Shown: positions 36,501 to 43,955 of the stretch, piece by piece
How the letters are laid out: every line of letters starts with the position of its first letter
How positions within the stretch are numbered: position 1 is the first letter of the stretch
Assembly (NCBI GenBank): GCA_009837395.1
Contig: VXTP01000015.1
Location: 157,081 to 221,080, forward strand
Length of the DNA: 64,000 bases
Direction of reading: 5' to 3'
Source: Gemmatimonadota bacterium
GTDB taxonomy: Bacteria > JAAXHH01
Notes under the pieces: generated by a model
Told to the model about the DNA's origin: nothing
What the model saw: the letters and a program-made list of their open reading frames with translations, nothing else
Databases searched by the model: none
Position numbers and translations under genes: made by a program

Positions 36501-36630
36501 GCGTGACCTCTGGATCAGCCTTTCCTACACCGGTCTGAGCGGGCTCACGCTGTCCACGCTGCTGGTGCTGTTCGTCACACCGGCGCTCTACCGCTTGATC
36601 GCGCCTGGAGACCGCGGGAAGCAAGCGTGA
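33580..36630 (+). CDS. RND efflux permease 2 (AcrB/HAE1 family)
   Basis: This 1016-residue inner-membrane protein is a second RND permease, 22 bp after the first. It begins at the ATG before ERFLTSAIHRPIAVTAAALV (helix 1). Helix 4 reads AFGILVDNAVVIYENIRRRR and helix 10 GIVVNNAILLVDRMARLQRE, so the lysine equivalent of AcrB Lys940 region is replaced by a Leu-Leu-Val-Asp variant. The second periplasmic loop (about residues 560-840) is the more divergent part and includes an unusual Gly/Ser-rich stretch (GLGTGFSSGRGG). Two different permeases served by one adaptor suggest a mixed trimer. Confidence 0.92.
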   Translation: MERFLTSAIHRPIAVTAAALVVLALGTAAVLRLPLSLEPDKDYPGLNIAVAWPGASSEAVVKHVTAPIESEISSVPGIVQIRSETKEGMAEIYANFDHTLSIASARALLRDRLASLREELPDGVEPRISEVIPQIFQELEGFMGYRLSGPMTDFALRALAIEDILPFLSSIDGVRNVEVYGGREEELVLRLDADRLHSSGLTAAQVQIAINDTFKSHAAGAVHGESTSIPLYTKPMSSAMGDLPDLPVAAGRDEFIRLGDLVETRMGLTKPRSISRLNGQPAISIEIDQQPGTNMLDVADRVRTRMDELARSLPAGVRANLVTDRSEDVRQALDDLFVRVAIALIAIIALLLVFIRQIRASIILFSSIGLSMLAAMICFEAMGLGLDLLTISGLALAFGILVDNAVVIYENIRRRREEGDEPDSATVRGTSEMLIPVAATTMTTIAALVPIVYLSDEFRRDFAPFALGLGLTLAASIVVAGIWVPVITHRLDRKVSPEFRRAHVMRFVDRYGSAVSRMVRWRWPVALSTFGIFGISVFLFAIDVWKGPSFSWRAGDTLISVYINGHPGVETSTIDSVALAFERYAVEAGGKNVEVVTRIDGTSASMLARFSEESALTALPHEMLGRMMNLATYYGGLFISVSGLGTGFSSGRGGSATFRLQMVGYNFDDLRDHAERVARQLERNRRVRKVETTNNRWGYGEGPFYELQFNPAQRTLARAGVNLGDVDELLRLYGDRERPDGELHLDGRRVPYRLVVDRSASASDLGRLPIRSSDVALDMGDAGYLAFNRVPTAIMRSDQQYERWITYEFVGAGRLAGRFQEAFLNAVELPPGYRLERQTWAGFDWGDERDLYLAVCLAFVLVLLVTSALFESFRRAAVALLTVPMGLTGIFLVFWIFELAFDRGAFLGTIFMVGIVVNNAILLVDRMARLQREGMLLDEAIITAARQRLRPILITSLTTLVGLTPLLFAGHPSTRDLWISLSYTGLSGLTLSTLLVLFVTPALYRLIAPGDRGKQA

Positions 36631-36682
36631 CGACGCGTCTCATCCTGATCATCACCCATGCGCACCGGCTGGCCGACAGCCG

Positions 36683-37162
36683 CTATGAACCCGAAGAATC
36701 CTCGGTTGCAGGTGCGGAGAGCCCGGGGCTTTTGATGTGTGCAAGGGGCGTTACGGTTATGTCCTTTCCGATCGCATAGGTCTTGCAACCCGGATAGACG
36801 ACGTACAGATGATCCAGGGCCAGATCCTCCAGCGCAACACGCATGGAACGCGTCACGCGCGGCGCGTCCTGCCGTTTACACTCCACGCCGATCCTTCGGC
36901 CGTCCCTGACCAGATAAAGGTCCAGTTCGGCGCCATTGTGGGTCGCCCAGGAATAGGTCTCATCAGGCTCGAAGGCAGACAGAACCTCCTCGACGACGTA
37001 CCCCTCCCACGAAGCCCCCGACTTCGGATGCGACATCAGGTCCCTTTCCGACCGAATGCCCAGAAGCGCGTGAAGCAGACCGCTGTCCCGGACGTATATC
37101 CTGGGCGACCTGACCTGCCGCTTCTTCAGGTTGGCGAACCATGGATTCAGCCGCCTGACCAT
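36683..37162 (-). pseudogene. C-terminal remnant of an AAA-DUF4143 protein
   Basis: The 159-residue frame corresponds only to the C-terminal DUF4143 part of a roughly 400-residue ATPase: LNPWFANLKKRQVRSPRIYV with RDSGLLHALLG, then SWEGYVVEEVLSAF, the nuclease-like ELDLYLVRDGRRIGVECKR and the closing VYPGCKTY segment. The P-loop ATPase half is missing. A TGA stop lies four codons upstream of the first ATG in the same frame, and the DNA beyond it is unrelated. Intact members are thought to be toxin-like or NTPase proteins of unclear function. With the sulfatase remnant next to it, this marks a decayed region between two operons. Confidence 0.75.
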
Positions 37163-37202
37163 GATAATCGATCATGTCAAGATGGATTTTCATGGTATCT
37201 GG

Positions 37203-37241
37203 CTGACAGCCGCCGAGGACGCGGAGAAACCGGGATTGTAG
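37203..37241 (+). pseudogene. 3'-end remnant of a second sulfatase gene
   Basis: Read on the plus strand, 37203-37241 encodes LTAAEDAEKPGL and a stop, nearly identical to the end of the sulfatase at 22639 (AAEDAKKPGL and stop). The DNA also matches at about 30 of 36 positions. No sulfatase sequence is found upstream; the preceding bases belong to the DUF4143 remnant on the other strand. This is most simply the last trace of a deleted paralogue. Confidence 0.6.
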
Positions 37242-37255
37242 TCCCCCTGGCCCCT

Positions 37256-39628
37256 TCAGTCCTGGACTACGATGAAATCGACCGTCTTCGTGTCCTGCTG
37301 TCCGGTATGGAGATCCGTGACGGTCAGCGTCATGGTATAGGTACCGGGATCCAGATCCGCCGTTTCGATCGAGGTGTACTTGAAATCGTCCGGCGTCGTA
37401 CCGCTGTCTTCGAAGGTCACGTAGGCTGTCTGATCGTCGGACCGTTGGCTGACCATGCGCCCCAGTGCGGTGAGGAATCTGAGGACGACATTGCGCCGGG
37501 GTTCCCTGGTGGCTATCTCCAGTTCCGTACGAAAGCCCGTCCGGCCTTCGGCATCCCGCTCCAGGTTGTAGATCTCGTAATAGATGAACACCGGCGTCGC
37601 ACGGGAATAGAGGCGGGCGGGGTGAGGCGTGATGAACAGGCCGTTGCGAACGAGCAGTCCCGCCGCGTCGGTGGGCACGATGGATGCGGCGAGCTTTACA
37701 TCGCTCAGCAACATTCGGTCCGCGCTGTAATTCGAGATCTGAAGCGGCGCGGTAAAGACTCCGACTTTCTGCGACAGCGAATCCCGCAGGGAAACCGCGG
37801 ACCGGTACGCCCCGGGCTGTGCACTGAACCGGAATGCGCCTGTAGAAAGCTGCAGATTGTCCTGTTCCGACACGGGGCGGCGAAGCGGTCCCATCCTGAA
37901 GGGCATGGCCTGCACGTAGTTGAAATCCATGTCCTGCAGGGCGATTCGGCCGGACAGCCAGGTCCTTTCGCCGAGCCCGTCCTCCACGTTGCCCAGCTGA
38001 GCCGCGGGAAGGCTGTAGGCCACTTCGATGTCGGCCTGGTCGCCGGGGCCCTTGAAGGCGGCCAACTGGTATACGAACGAGAGCGGTTCGCCGCCGTATT
38101 CGTGCCGGTGGGATTCGGGTACTTTCCGGATGAGCTCTTCGGCCTGTTTCCTCGTCGTATTCAGGAAGCTGTACGCGAGCCGGTCCGTCGTGCCGAAGTT
38201 GGTCGACTGGTCGGGAAGATCTATCACCTCAAGCGGGTAGTCGAACACCTTCGAATTCCGCTGATCCGTAAAGAAGATCTCCAGGCCGAAGGGAACGTAG
38301 ACCCAGCTTTCCGTCGGGAATGCCACCGACTTGGTCTCGCGTCCGGCCCGTGCGCTGAATATGCCGAAGTCCTGGATCGGCGCCCCGGTGCTGACCTGCA
38401 TGTCCAATCGCTGCCGGCTGGTTTCGCGGATCATGTCCACGGCCCGCAACCCGGTCGGGAAAATCGCGTTGACCACGTCCTCCCCGGATTTGAGGATGAA
38501 CTGCTGTCGGTCGTCCGGTTGACCGTACCGGACATAGATCTCGCCGCGGCGGTCCCACGGGTCCTTGCCCGTTGAAAAATGCAGCCTGGAGAAGATCACC
38601 CGGCGGTAGTGTTCCACCAGCCGTTCGTTGATCCGCGTCGTGGGATCGGGGTCACGGGCCGCCCAGTAGGTACGCCACAACTCCTCCCTTTCCTGTTCCG
38701 GGGCTTCGAGAAAGGCTTCGGCTTCCTTCGAGGAGGCTACGATGGAGAGATCCCTGTACAGGGCGACGCTAACGGAGTCGATTTCCGACAAGACCGCGAC
38801 GTACCGCCTTATGGCCCGGTACGCGCGCCTGTGCTGGTCCAGGGTATGGTACCGGTAGGCTTCGAGTTGTGCCGCCAGTCCCTCGACCAGGGGATTGACG
38901 GCCGAATCCTGGGCCGCGGCGACCTGCTGCAGTTGCGCGTACCCCTTCTGGTACTCCCTTAACTCGACAGCGCATGCGGCCAGGCGATAGACCGCCTCAT
39001 CGTGCGCCGGATTCACGGATGCCTGCCTCACATACCATTCCATCGCGGATTCCGGGTCGTCCCGGATCTCCTCGATGGCGTATCCCAGTTGAAAGTAGGC
39101 GTCGGGATGGCTCGGATTCAACGCGATGGCGCGCCGGTAGGACACGTCCTGGATCCTGTATTCCCGTTCGGCCGTACCGGGCCGGAACCGCGCCATCCGG
39201 ATCTTTCCGTACGTGCGGCCGCGGTAGTAGTAAATGTCCGCCATATCCGGCGCTAGTTTCTCGGCCTCGTCCAGGAACTCCCGTGCATCCTTCTTCTTGT
39301 CTTTGAGAATGTAGACCCGCGCGAGTTGGATGAGGATTTCAGGGGACGCGCTGTCGATCTCCAGCGCTTCCTCTGCGGCGCGCTCGGCCTCGTCATACCT
39401 TTCCAGCCGGTCCAGCGCTCGGCTCAGCCAAAGGTGGGCTACGGATGATCCTGGTTGCGCCGCGAGCAGATTTCTCAGCGTGGACTCCGCCCCCTGGAAT
39501 TCGCCCTGGTCGTATTGTGCCCTGGCCCGGTCCAATAGGAACTCCGCCTCCTGGCCGGCAGCGGGCGTCAGCCAGGTGAATGCCATCAGCAGGACAAGCA
39601 GCGCGAGGATTTTGCTTAGATTGGACAT
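37256..39628 (-). CDS. TPR and GWxTD-domain protein 1
   Basis: This 790-residue protein has a signal peptide (about residues 1-25, ending AAGQ) and then several TPR units to about residue 240 (YDQGEFQGAESTLRNLLAAQ, RYDEAERAAEEALEID and others). A linker leads to a GWxTD-type domain: WAARDPDPTTRINERLVEHY, then HFSTGKDPWDRRGEIYVRYG, where DPWDRRG stands for the G-W-x-T-D core. The last third is beta-rich and ends with LTVTDLHTGQQDTKTVDFIV. The family is widespread in Gemmatimonadota, Acidobacteriota and Bacteroidota-like genomes and has no proven biochemical role. It follows paralogue 2 by 38 bp and appears to be the end of the operon. Confidence 0.75.
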   Translation of the reverse strand: MSNLSKILALLVLLMAFTWLTPAAGQEAEFLLDRARAQYDQGEFQGAESTLRNLLAAQPGSSVAHLWLSRALDRLERYDEAERAAEEALEIDSASPEILIQLARVYILKDKKKDAREFLDEAEKLAPDMADIYYYRGRTYGKIRMARFRPGTAEREYRIQDVSYRRAIALNPSHPDAYFQLGYAIEEIRDDPESAMEWYVRQASVNPAHDEAVYRLAACAVELREYQKGYAQLQQVAAAQDSAVNPLVEGLAAQLEAYRYHTLDQHRRAYRAIRRYVAVLSEIDSVSVALYRDLSIVASSKEAEAFLEAPEQEREELWRTYWAARDPDPTTRINERLVEHYRRVIFSRLHFSTGKDPWDRRGEIYVRYGQPDDRQQFILKSGEDVVNAIFPTGLRAVDMIRETSRQRLDMQVSTGAPIQDFGIFSARAGRETKSVAFPTESWVYVPFGLEIFFTDQRNSKVFDYPLEVIDLPDQSTNFGTTDRLAYSFLNTTRKQAEELIRKVPESHRHEYGGEPLSFVYQLAAFKGPGDQADIEVAYSLPAAQLGNVEDGLGERTWLSGRIALQDMDFNYVQAMPFRMGPLRRPVSEQDNLQLSTGAFRFSAQPGAYRSAVSLRDSLSQKVGVFTAPLQISNYSADRMLLSDVKLAASIVPTDAAGLLVRNGLFITPHPARLYSRATPVFIYYEIYNLERDAEGRTGFRTELEIATREPRRNVVLRFLTALGRMVSQRSDDQTAYVTFEDSGTTPDDFKYTSIETADLDPGTYTMTLTVTDLHTGQQDTKTVDFIVVQD

Positions 39629-39666
39629 ATTGCGCCGTCCTTCAGCGCGCGGATGTAAGCGGGAAG

Positions 39667-42261
39667 CTATTCCGGGTCCGCCTTGAATTCCGCGACCCGG
39701 TCATTGGTCACGACGAAGACTTTCTGCCGCGTGGCGGTTTGTCCGGAATGCAGATCCGTGACGCGAACCGTCATCTCGTAGGCGCCGGTGGGTGTGGCGC
39801 CCGTATCGATGGAAGTGTAACTGTACTCGTCCGAGCGGTTGCCTTCGTTCTCGAATACCATGAGCACGGACTGTTCGTTGTCCGTACGCCGTACCAGCCG
39901 GTCAATCCCCTTCAGAATACGCCAGAAGAGATTCTGCGGCCGGTCCTTGTTCTTCACTTCCAGTTCCACCCGGTAAGCGGTTCGACCGGACTCAGGCAGG
40001 GCGAGGTTGTAGATCTCGTAGTAGAAGTGAACGGGGTCGGTGCGCTGGTACATGCGCGCCGGATTGGGTACGATTTCAAGTCCGTTGCGCACGAAGGGAC
40101 CGGGGTTTGAATCGGCCGGCGCGATGGATACCGCCAGCTTGATATCACTCAACACAAGCGCGTCGCCGGCGTAATCGGGAACGGCATACGCCTGTTCGTA
40201 AATTCCGATGCGCCGGGTGGTCTCGTCCTGGACCTCTATGGCGGCATGGAAACTGCCGGGCGGCGCTTCCATCTCCATCATACCGGTATGAAGTTCGATG
40301 CCCGGGCCGTTCCCGGTCGCCGGTACGAGCGGCCGGTCGATGGGTCCGATACGCCTGGAAGTCTGGGCTATGCGGTTGTAATCGTCATCATGAAACACCA
40401 TGTGGCTGTCAAACCACGTGCGCAATCCCTGCCCGTCATTCACCGTTTCCAGTTGTTCGGCCGGGACCATGTAGGCGGTTTCCACTTCGGCCAGGCCGTC
40501 CCGACCCTTGTAGGACACGATGTCGTACATGAACCGCAGCGGTCCGCCGCCGTAGTCGAACTCGTAGGACTCCGGAGTCTTCTCCATCAGCGAGGCCGCG
40601 ATGCGCCTGGGATTATACTTGTCCTGGACGATGGCCTCGGTAATGTTCGTCTCGTGCACCTGCAGCGGATAGTCGAACTTGCCGACCCCGACCTGGTCGA
40701 CGAAGAACAACTCCAGGTCGTGCTCCAGGTATACCCAGCTTTCGGCGAGAAAGCCCAGCGATTGTGCCCTGGTGGATATGTTCGAAAAGGTGGCTGTGTT
40801 GGCGACTTCCTTTCCCCCCGATACCGCGGACGAAACGATATTTGAGTAGTCGTCCTGCTGCGCTTCCAGTTCGTGCAGGTAGTCCCCCGCATCAGGATCG
40901 CTGGTGCCGCGCGTTGCCGGGTCGCTCCACGTCGTGCCGGAGTTATCGATCTTCAGGCGGTACCGCAATATGAAATTACGCTCGCGGATCGCATCGATAC
41001 GGGCGTCTCCGGTCGGCTGGTAGTTCTTCATGGCGTTCTCGCCGGTCTGCATGATGAAATGCTGCAAATCGTCCGGTTCGCCGTACCGTATATAGATCCC
41101 GCCGCGGCGATCCCATGGCTGCTGGCCGCTGGAGAAATGCTCCCGCGCGTGCATGACCCGCCGGTAGTGTTCCACGAGCCGCTCGTTCACGGCGGTGGCC
41201 GGCTTCGGATCGCGGGCCGCCCAGAACCTGCGTCTGAATTCCGCTTTCGCTTCCTGCGTTTCCAGCGCCTGGTACTGCCGGAATTCTTCTTCCGACGTCA
41301 CGTGGGCCAGATCAATGTAGTGCGCGCGTTCCTCCGGCGCCGCGTCGACCAGAAATTCGCCGTAGGCCCGGTCCGCTTCGGCGTACCGGCTCTGTGACTG
41401 CAGCGACGTGGCCTTAAGCTTGTTGATCAAAGTATGCACGTAGTCCGGCACGGCGTCCCCGTGGACTTCAACCACCTGCGTCAGGAGGTCAATGCCGCCC
41501 TGGAACTGCTTGAGCATGTAACTACATCGCTCCAGGTGGTCGAGCGCATCGCGGTGATCCGGTTTTACCATCAACTGCCGGTAGAAGAAGGCCAGCGCCT
41601 TCTTGTAATCGCGAGAGGGGTTTTCGTAGGACAGCCCCAACCGGTAGTAGGCGTCCGGGTGCAGGGGATTCGCCGCCGCCGCCCGGGAGAAGGATCTCCG
41701 GGCCTGCATCACGTAGAGCGGCGCCGCAGGATCTCTCTTGCTCTGCGCCATGTACGAGACGCCCAGGTAGTAGTGCACTTCGGAGTGTTCCGGATCGTAC
41801 CGGAGGGCCTGCTTGAGGCTCTTGCGCGCGTCGACCATGCGGTTCTTCATGCGCATGTACGTCCGGCCCAGGGCGAGGTGCGCATCCGGGTTCTTCCGGT
41901 CGTGCCGTACGGCGATTCGCAGTTGTTTCGCCGCTTCCCGGTCTTCACCGAGTTCATAGTGACTGACGCCCAGCCAGTACCGGGCTTCGCCGGATTTGGA
42001 CTTGAGGCGGACCGCCTCCTCAAAGACCGTTTTCGCTTCCTCGAATTTCTGCTGGTCGTAGAGGGATATACCTTCCGCCAGCAGGGCATCCAGCGTTGCG
42101 GTCGGCCTGGCTTGAACAGGCGGACCTGCAGACCCGGCTTGTCCGGGATCGGGCTGCGTATACGATGCTGTCGCGTCCGCGATGGGACTCATCAGGCAGC
42201 AGGACAGCAGGAATCCGGCCAGGGTACGCCAAAGGAGCGGTCGTGGAGACAGGGCGGACAT
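39667..42261 (-). CDS. TPR and GWxTD-domain protein 2
   Basis: This 864-residue protein begins at an ATG before a signal segment (LWRTLAGFLLSCCLMSPIAD) and continues with TPRs (SLYDQQKFEEAKTVFEEAVR, HYELGEDREAAKQLRIAVRH and more) up to about residue 280. The GWxTD-like core is HFSSGQQPWDRRGGIYIRYG, preceded by WAARDPKPATAVNERLVEHY, the same as in paralogue 1. The beta-rich C-terminal domain ends TVRVTDLHSGQTATRQKVFV. The earlier in-frame ATG at 42462 would overlap the neighbouring gene and adds a proline-rich stretch, so the later start is preferred. It shares its layout with the gene at 51505, and the three probably arose by duplication. Confidence 0.75.
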   Translation of the reverse strand: MSALSPRPLLWRTLAGFLLSCCLMSPIADATASYTQPDPGQAGSAGPPVQARPTATLDALLAEGISLYDQQKFEEAKTVFEEAVRLKSKSGEARYWLGVSHYELGEDREAAKQLRIAVRHDRKNPDAHLALGRTYMRMKNRMVDARKSLKQALRYDPEHSEVHYYLGVSYMAQSKRDPAAPLYVMQARRSFSRAAAANPLHPDAYYRLGLSYENPSRDYKKALAFFYRQLMVKPDHRDALDHLERCSYMLKQFQGGIDLLTQVVEVHGDAVPDYVHTLINKLKATSLQSQSRYAEADRAYGEFLVDAAPEERAHYIDLAHVTSEEEFRQYQALETQEAKAEFRRRFWAARDPKPATAVNERLVEHYRRVMHAREHFSSGQQPWDRRGGIYIRYGEPDDLQHFIMQTGENAMKNYQPTGDARIDAIRERNFILRYRLKIDNSGTTWSDPATRGTSDPDAGDYLHELEAQQDDYSNIVSSAVSGGKEVANTATFSNISTRAQSLGFLAESWVYLEHDLELFFVDQVGVGKFDYPLQVHETNITEAIVQDKYNPRRIAASLMEKTPESYEFDYGGGPLRFMYDIVSYKGRDGLAEVETAYMVPAEQLETVNDGQGLRTWFDSHMVFHDDDYNRIAQTSRRIGPIDRPLVPATGNGPGIELHTGMMEMEAPPGSFHAAIEVQDETTRRIGIYEQAYAVPDYAGDALVLSDIKLAVSIAPADSNPGPFVRNGLEIVPNPARMYQRTDPVHFYYEIYNLALPESGRTAYRVELEVKNKDRPQNLFWRILKGIDRLVRRTDNEQSVLMVFENEGNRSDEYSYTSIDTGATPTGAYEMTVRVTDLHSGQTATRQKVFVVTNDRVAEFKADPE

Positions 42262-42376
42262 AAGATCAGCGGGGGGATCGATATGGTTGGATGACAAGCC
42301 GTTCCCGGTCGCACGGGATACGTTAGGCTTGTCCAGACCCTGATTGAATATCCCGGCTATAGGGCCTGGTGTCAAG

Positions 42377-42931
42377 TTAAATCCGGGGATGAGACGCGGG
42401 GCGGGCGACGGCCTGGACGACCCGCAGCATGCGCGCATACGGCGAGTCATGGGTTTCCGCAATCAGGACCCGCACGTTGAACACGCGCCCCCGTTGCGGA
42501 TCGTCCATACACAGGCGAATCCTCGCTCCGATTCTCTGGCAAAGCACGGCGGGCAGCAGTTCCGCCCATGGATTCAGATCGACGGCCAGGTTGAGCCCCG
42601 CTTCCGACAACCGGTCGACGATCGCGAAGGAAGGCAGGCCGAACCACCATCGGGCGCTCCGGTCCAACGGCACCACGGTGATACGGGCATCCGAAGGGTC
42701 GCAAAACTCGACGGCTCGTGGTTCGCCGACCACGAAAACGGCCTCCGCGTCCAGACACGCGACCAGTTCGGGGATGATCTCGGTCGCTTTACGGGCTTCT
42801 TCGGAACTCGACGGGAGGCAAATCAATAGCCGGACCGGCCGGTTGCGGATGTCGGAAAGATTGAACGCCGCGTTGCGGTATCGGCCCCACCAGGTATGCA
42901 AGCCGTAAATCCAGCGGTCTCTTCGGGACAT
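42377..42931 (-). CDS. DUF6913-like small protein
   Basis: This protein of about 184 residues reads as a compact alpha/beta fold: RPVRLLICLPSSSEEARKAT, LDAEAVFVVGEP, ARITVVPLDR and LNLAVDLNPWAELLPAVLCQ. The last segment (DLNP, then a conserved Arg-Leu-Cys) recalls Bacteroidota proteins annotated as DUF6913 and also the N-terminal part of glycosyltransferase family 9. The match is from memory of the pattern, so the family is tentative. It lies upstream of GWxTD protein 2 on the same strand with a 115-bp gap. The frame continues to a GTG at 42967; the ATG before SRRDRWIYG was chosen, without a strong ribosome site to decide. Confidence 0.5.
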   Translation of the reverse strand: MSRRDRWIYGLHTWWGRYRNAAFNLSDIRNRPVRLLICLPSSSEEARKATEIIPELVACLDAEAVFVVGEPRAVEFCDPSDARITVVPLDRSARWWFGLPSFAIVDRLSEAGLNLAVDLNPWAELLPAVLCQRIGARIRLCMDDPQRGRVFNVRVLIAETHDSPYARMLRVVQAVARPASHPRI

Positions 42932-43012
42932 CCCTGCCATAGGTTTAAACCGGGTTGACGCTAGCACTGATGACGTGATTCCGTCCGGCGCGGCCGCGGC
43001 CTGGTTCCGGCG

Positions 43013-43642
43013 CTATTCCTGTTCTTCGCCCATCTTGCGGATGTCGTAATTACCGTACATCTGACGGACCATGTCGTTGCTCAGGTTTGTAATGGCACTT
43101 TCGACCGATGCGGCATATTCTCTCTGGCCTCTGCTGAAGAACCCGATTCTCTCGGAAGCGATGCCGATGCCCGATGCCATGACGGATGCGAACTGGATCA
43201 TCTCCGTGTCATAGAACATCAATTCGACCGTGATCGCCGTGTTTCCCCGGGCGTCGTCCTGAAACGGACCTTCTTCCTTGTTCAGCGTTACCATGGCCGC
43301 GGTCACCCTGGGAATCATGACGAGGTCGAGTGCGCTTTCCTCGATCATTTCGCCCGTGGGTTGCGCATCCAGCATCGTAACCCGCGAGAAAACACGGTTC
43401 GCTGATTTCGTGATAATCGATTCGAGGGATGCACCGATTTCAAAGATGTATTTGTCGAGATCTGATCGGTCATCGATAACGAACTGGCTGACATCCGGAG
43501 GAATATACACTCCGACGCGCAAATCCACGGGCCTGGCGATATTGGCCGAAGGACCGATGTTGGGATTCAACTTGATGCTGTGGGTACATCCCGTCAAAAG
43601 GACGATCGCCACCAGACCAGCCGCTGTTTTCAATACATGCAT
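43013..43642 (-). CDS. Predicted lipoprotein of unknown function
   Basis: This 209-residue protein starts at an ATG preceded by GGGAGGA at good spacing. A signal segment VLKTAAGLVAIVLLTGC ends in the lipobox LTGC (Cys19), so it is a lipid-anchored envelope protein. The mature chain opens with NPNIGPSANIARPVDLRVGV and alternates short strands and helices; AMVTLNKEEGPFQD and ITVELMFYDTE suggest a beta-sandwich like the LPP20 or ABC-type transport auxiliary lipoproteins. No motif permits a function. It heads the minus-strand cluster that leads to the DUF6913-like and GWxTD genes, and is 82 bp from the first of these. A role in the same envelope process is a guess. Confidence 0.6.
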   Translation of the reverse strand: MHVLKTAAGLVAIVLLTGCTHSIKLNPNIGPSANIARPVDLRVGVYIPPDVSQFVIDDRSDLDKYIFEIGASLESIITKSANRVFSRVTMLDAQPTGEMIEESALDLVMIPRVTAAMVTLNKEEGPFQDDARGNTAITVELMFYDTEMIQFASVMASGIGIASERIGFFSRGQREYAASVESAITNLSNDMVRQMYGNYDIRKMGEEQE

Positions 43643-43826
43643 GTGCCGTTCCTCCCTGGTACGTCCATCCGCTCCGGGGAAATCCGCACCCCTGGCAATC
43701 GCCTTGAAAGCATGCTCGCACACAACTTCTCAAGCTATTTGAAACCTACGGATTCCCGAACGAAAAGTCAAGCGGCTACGGCGAATATCCACGGGCCGCG
43801 CAAGCGCCGCGAAACCCCGATAACAC

Positions 43827-43855
43827 TTGACATTTCAATGGATTATCCCTAATTT
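43827..43855 (+). promoter_or_regulatory. Sigma-70-like promoter of the Fe-S/mnmA genes
   Basis: TTGACA (43827-43832) is followed after 17 bp by TAATTT (43850-43855), 100 bp before the nifS-type ATG. The nonamer ATTTCAATG occurs at 43832-43840, inside the spacer, and again at 43852-43860 over the -10 box, 20 bp apart, and could be a regulator site. The rest of this 313-bp divergent spacer (43643-43955) shows no gene and no further convincing boxes; a promoter for the minus-strand lipoprotein was not found. Confidence 0.65.
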
Positions 43856-43955
43856 CAATGACCGTTGATGAGACGGTAGAAGCCGTTTTCAGAATGTCTT
43901 GAATGTTTGATGAACGGGGCTGGATTCCACCCCTTTCTCGGAGACCGCGCTCCTC

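Noticed and set aside
37161..37175. Operator for the DUF4143 remnant
   Set aside because: The ATGAT/ATCAT inverted repeat is only 5 bp and the gene is a fragment.
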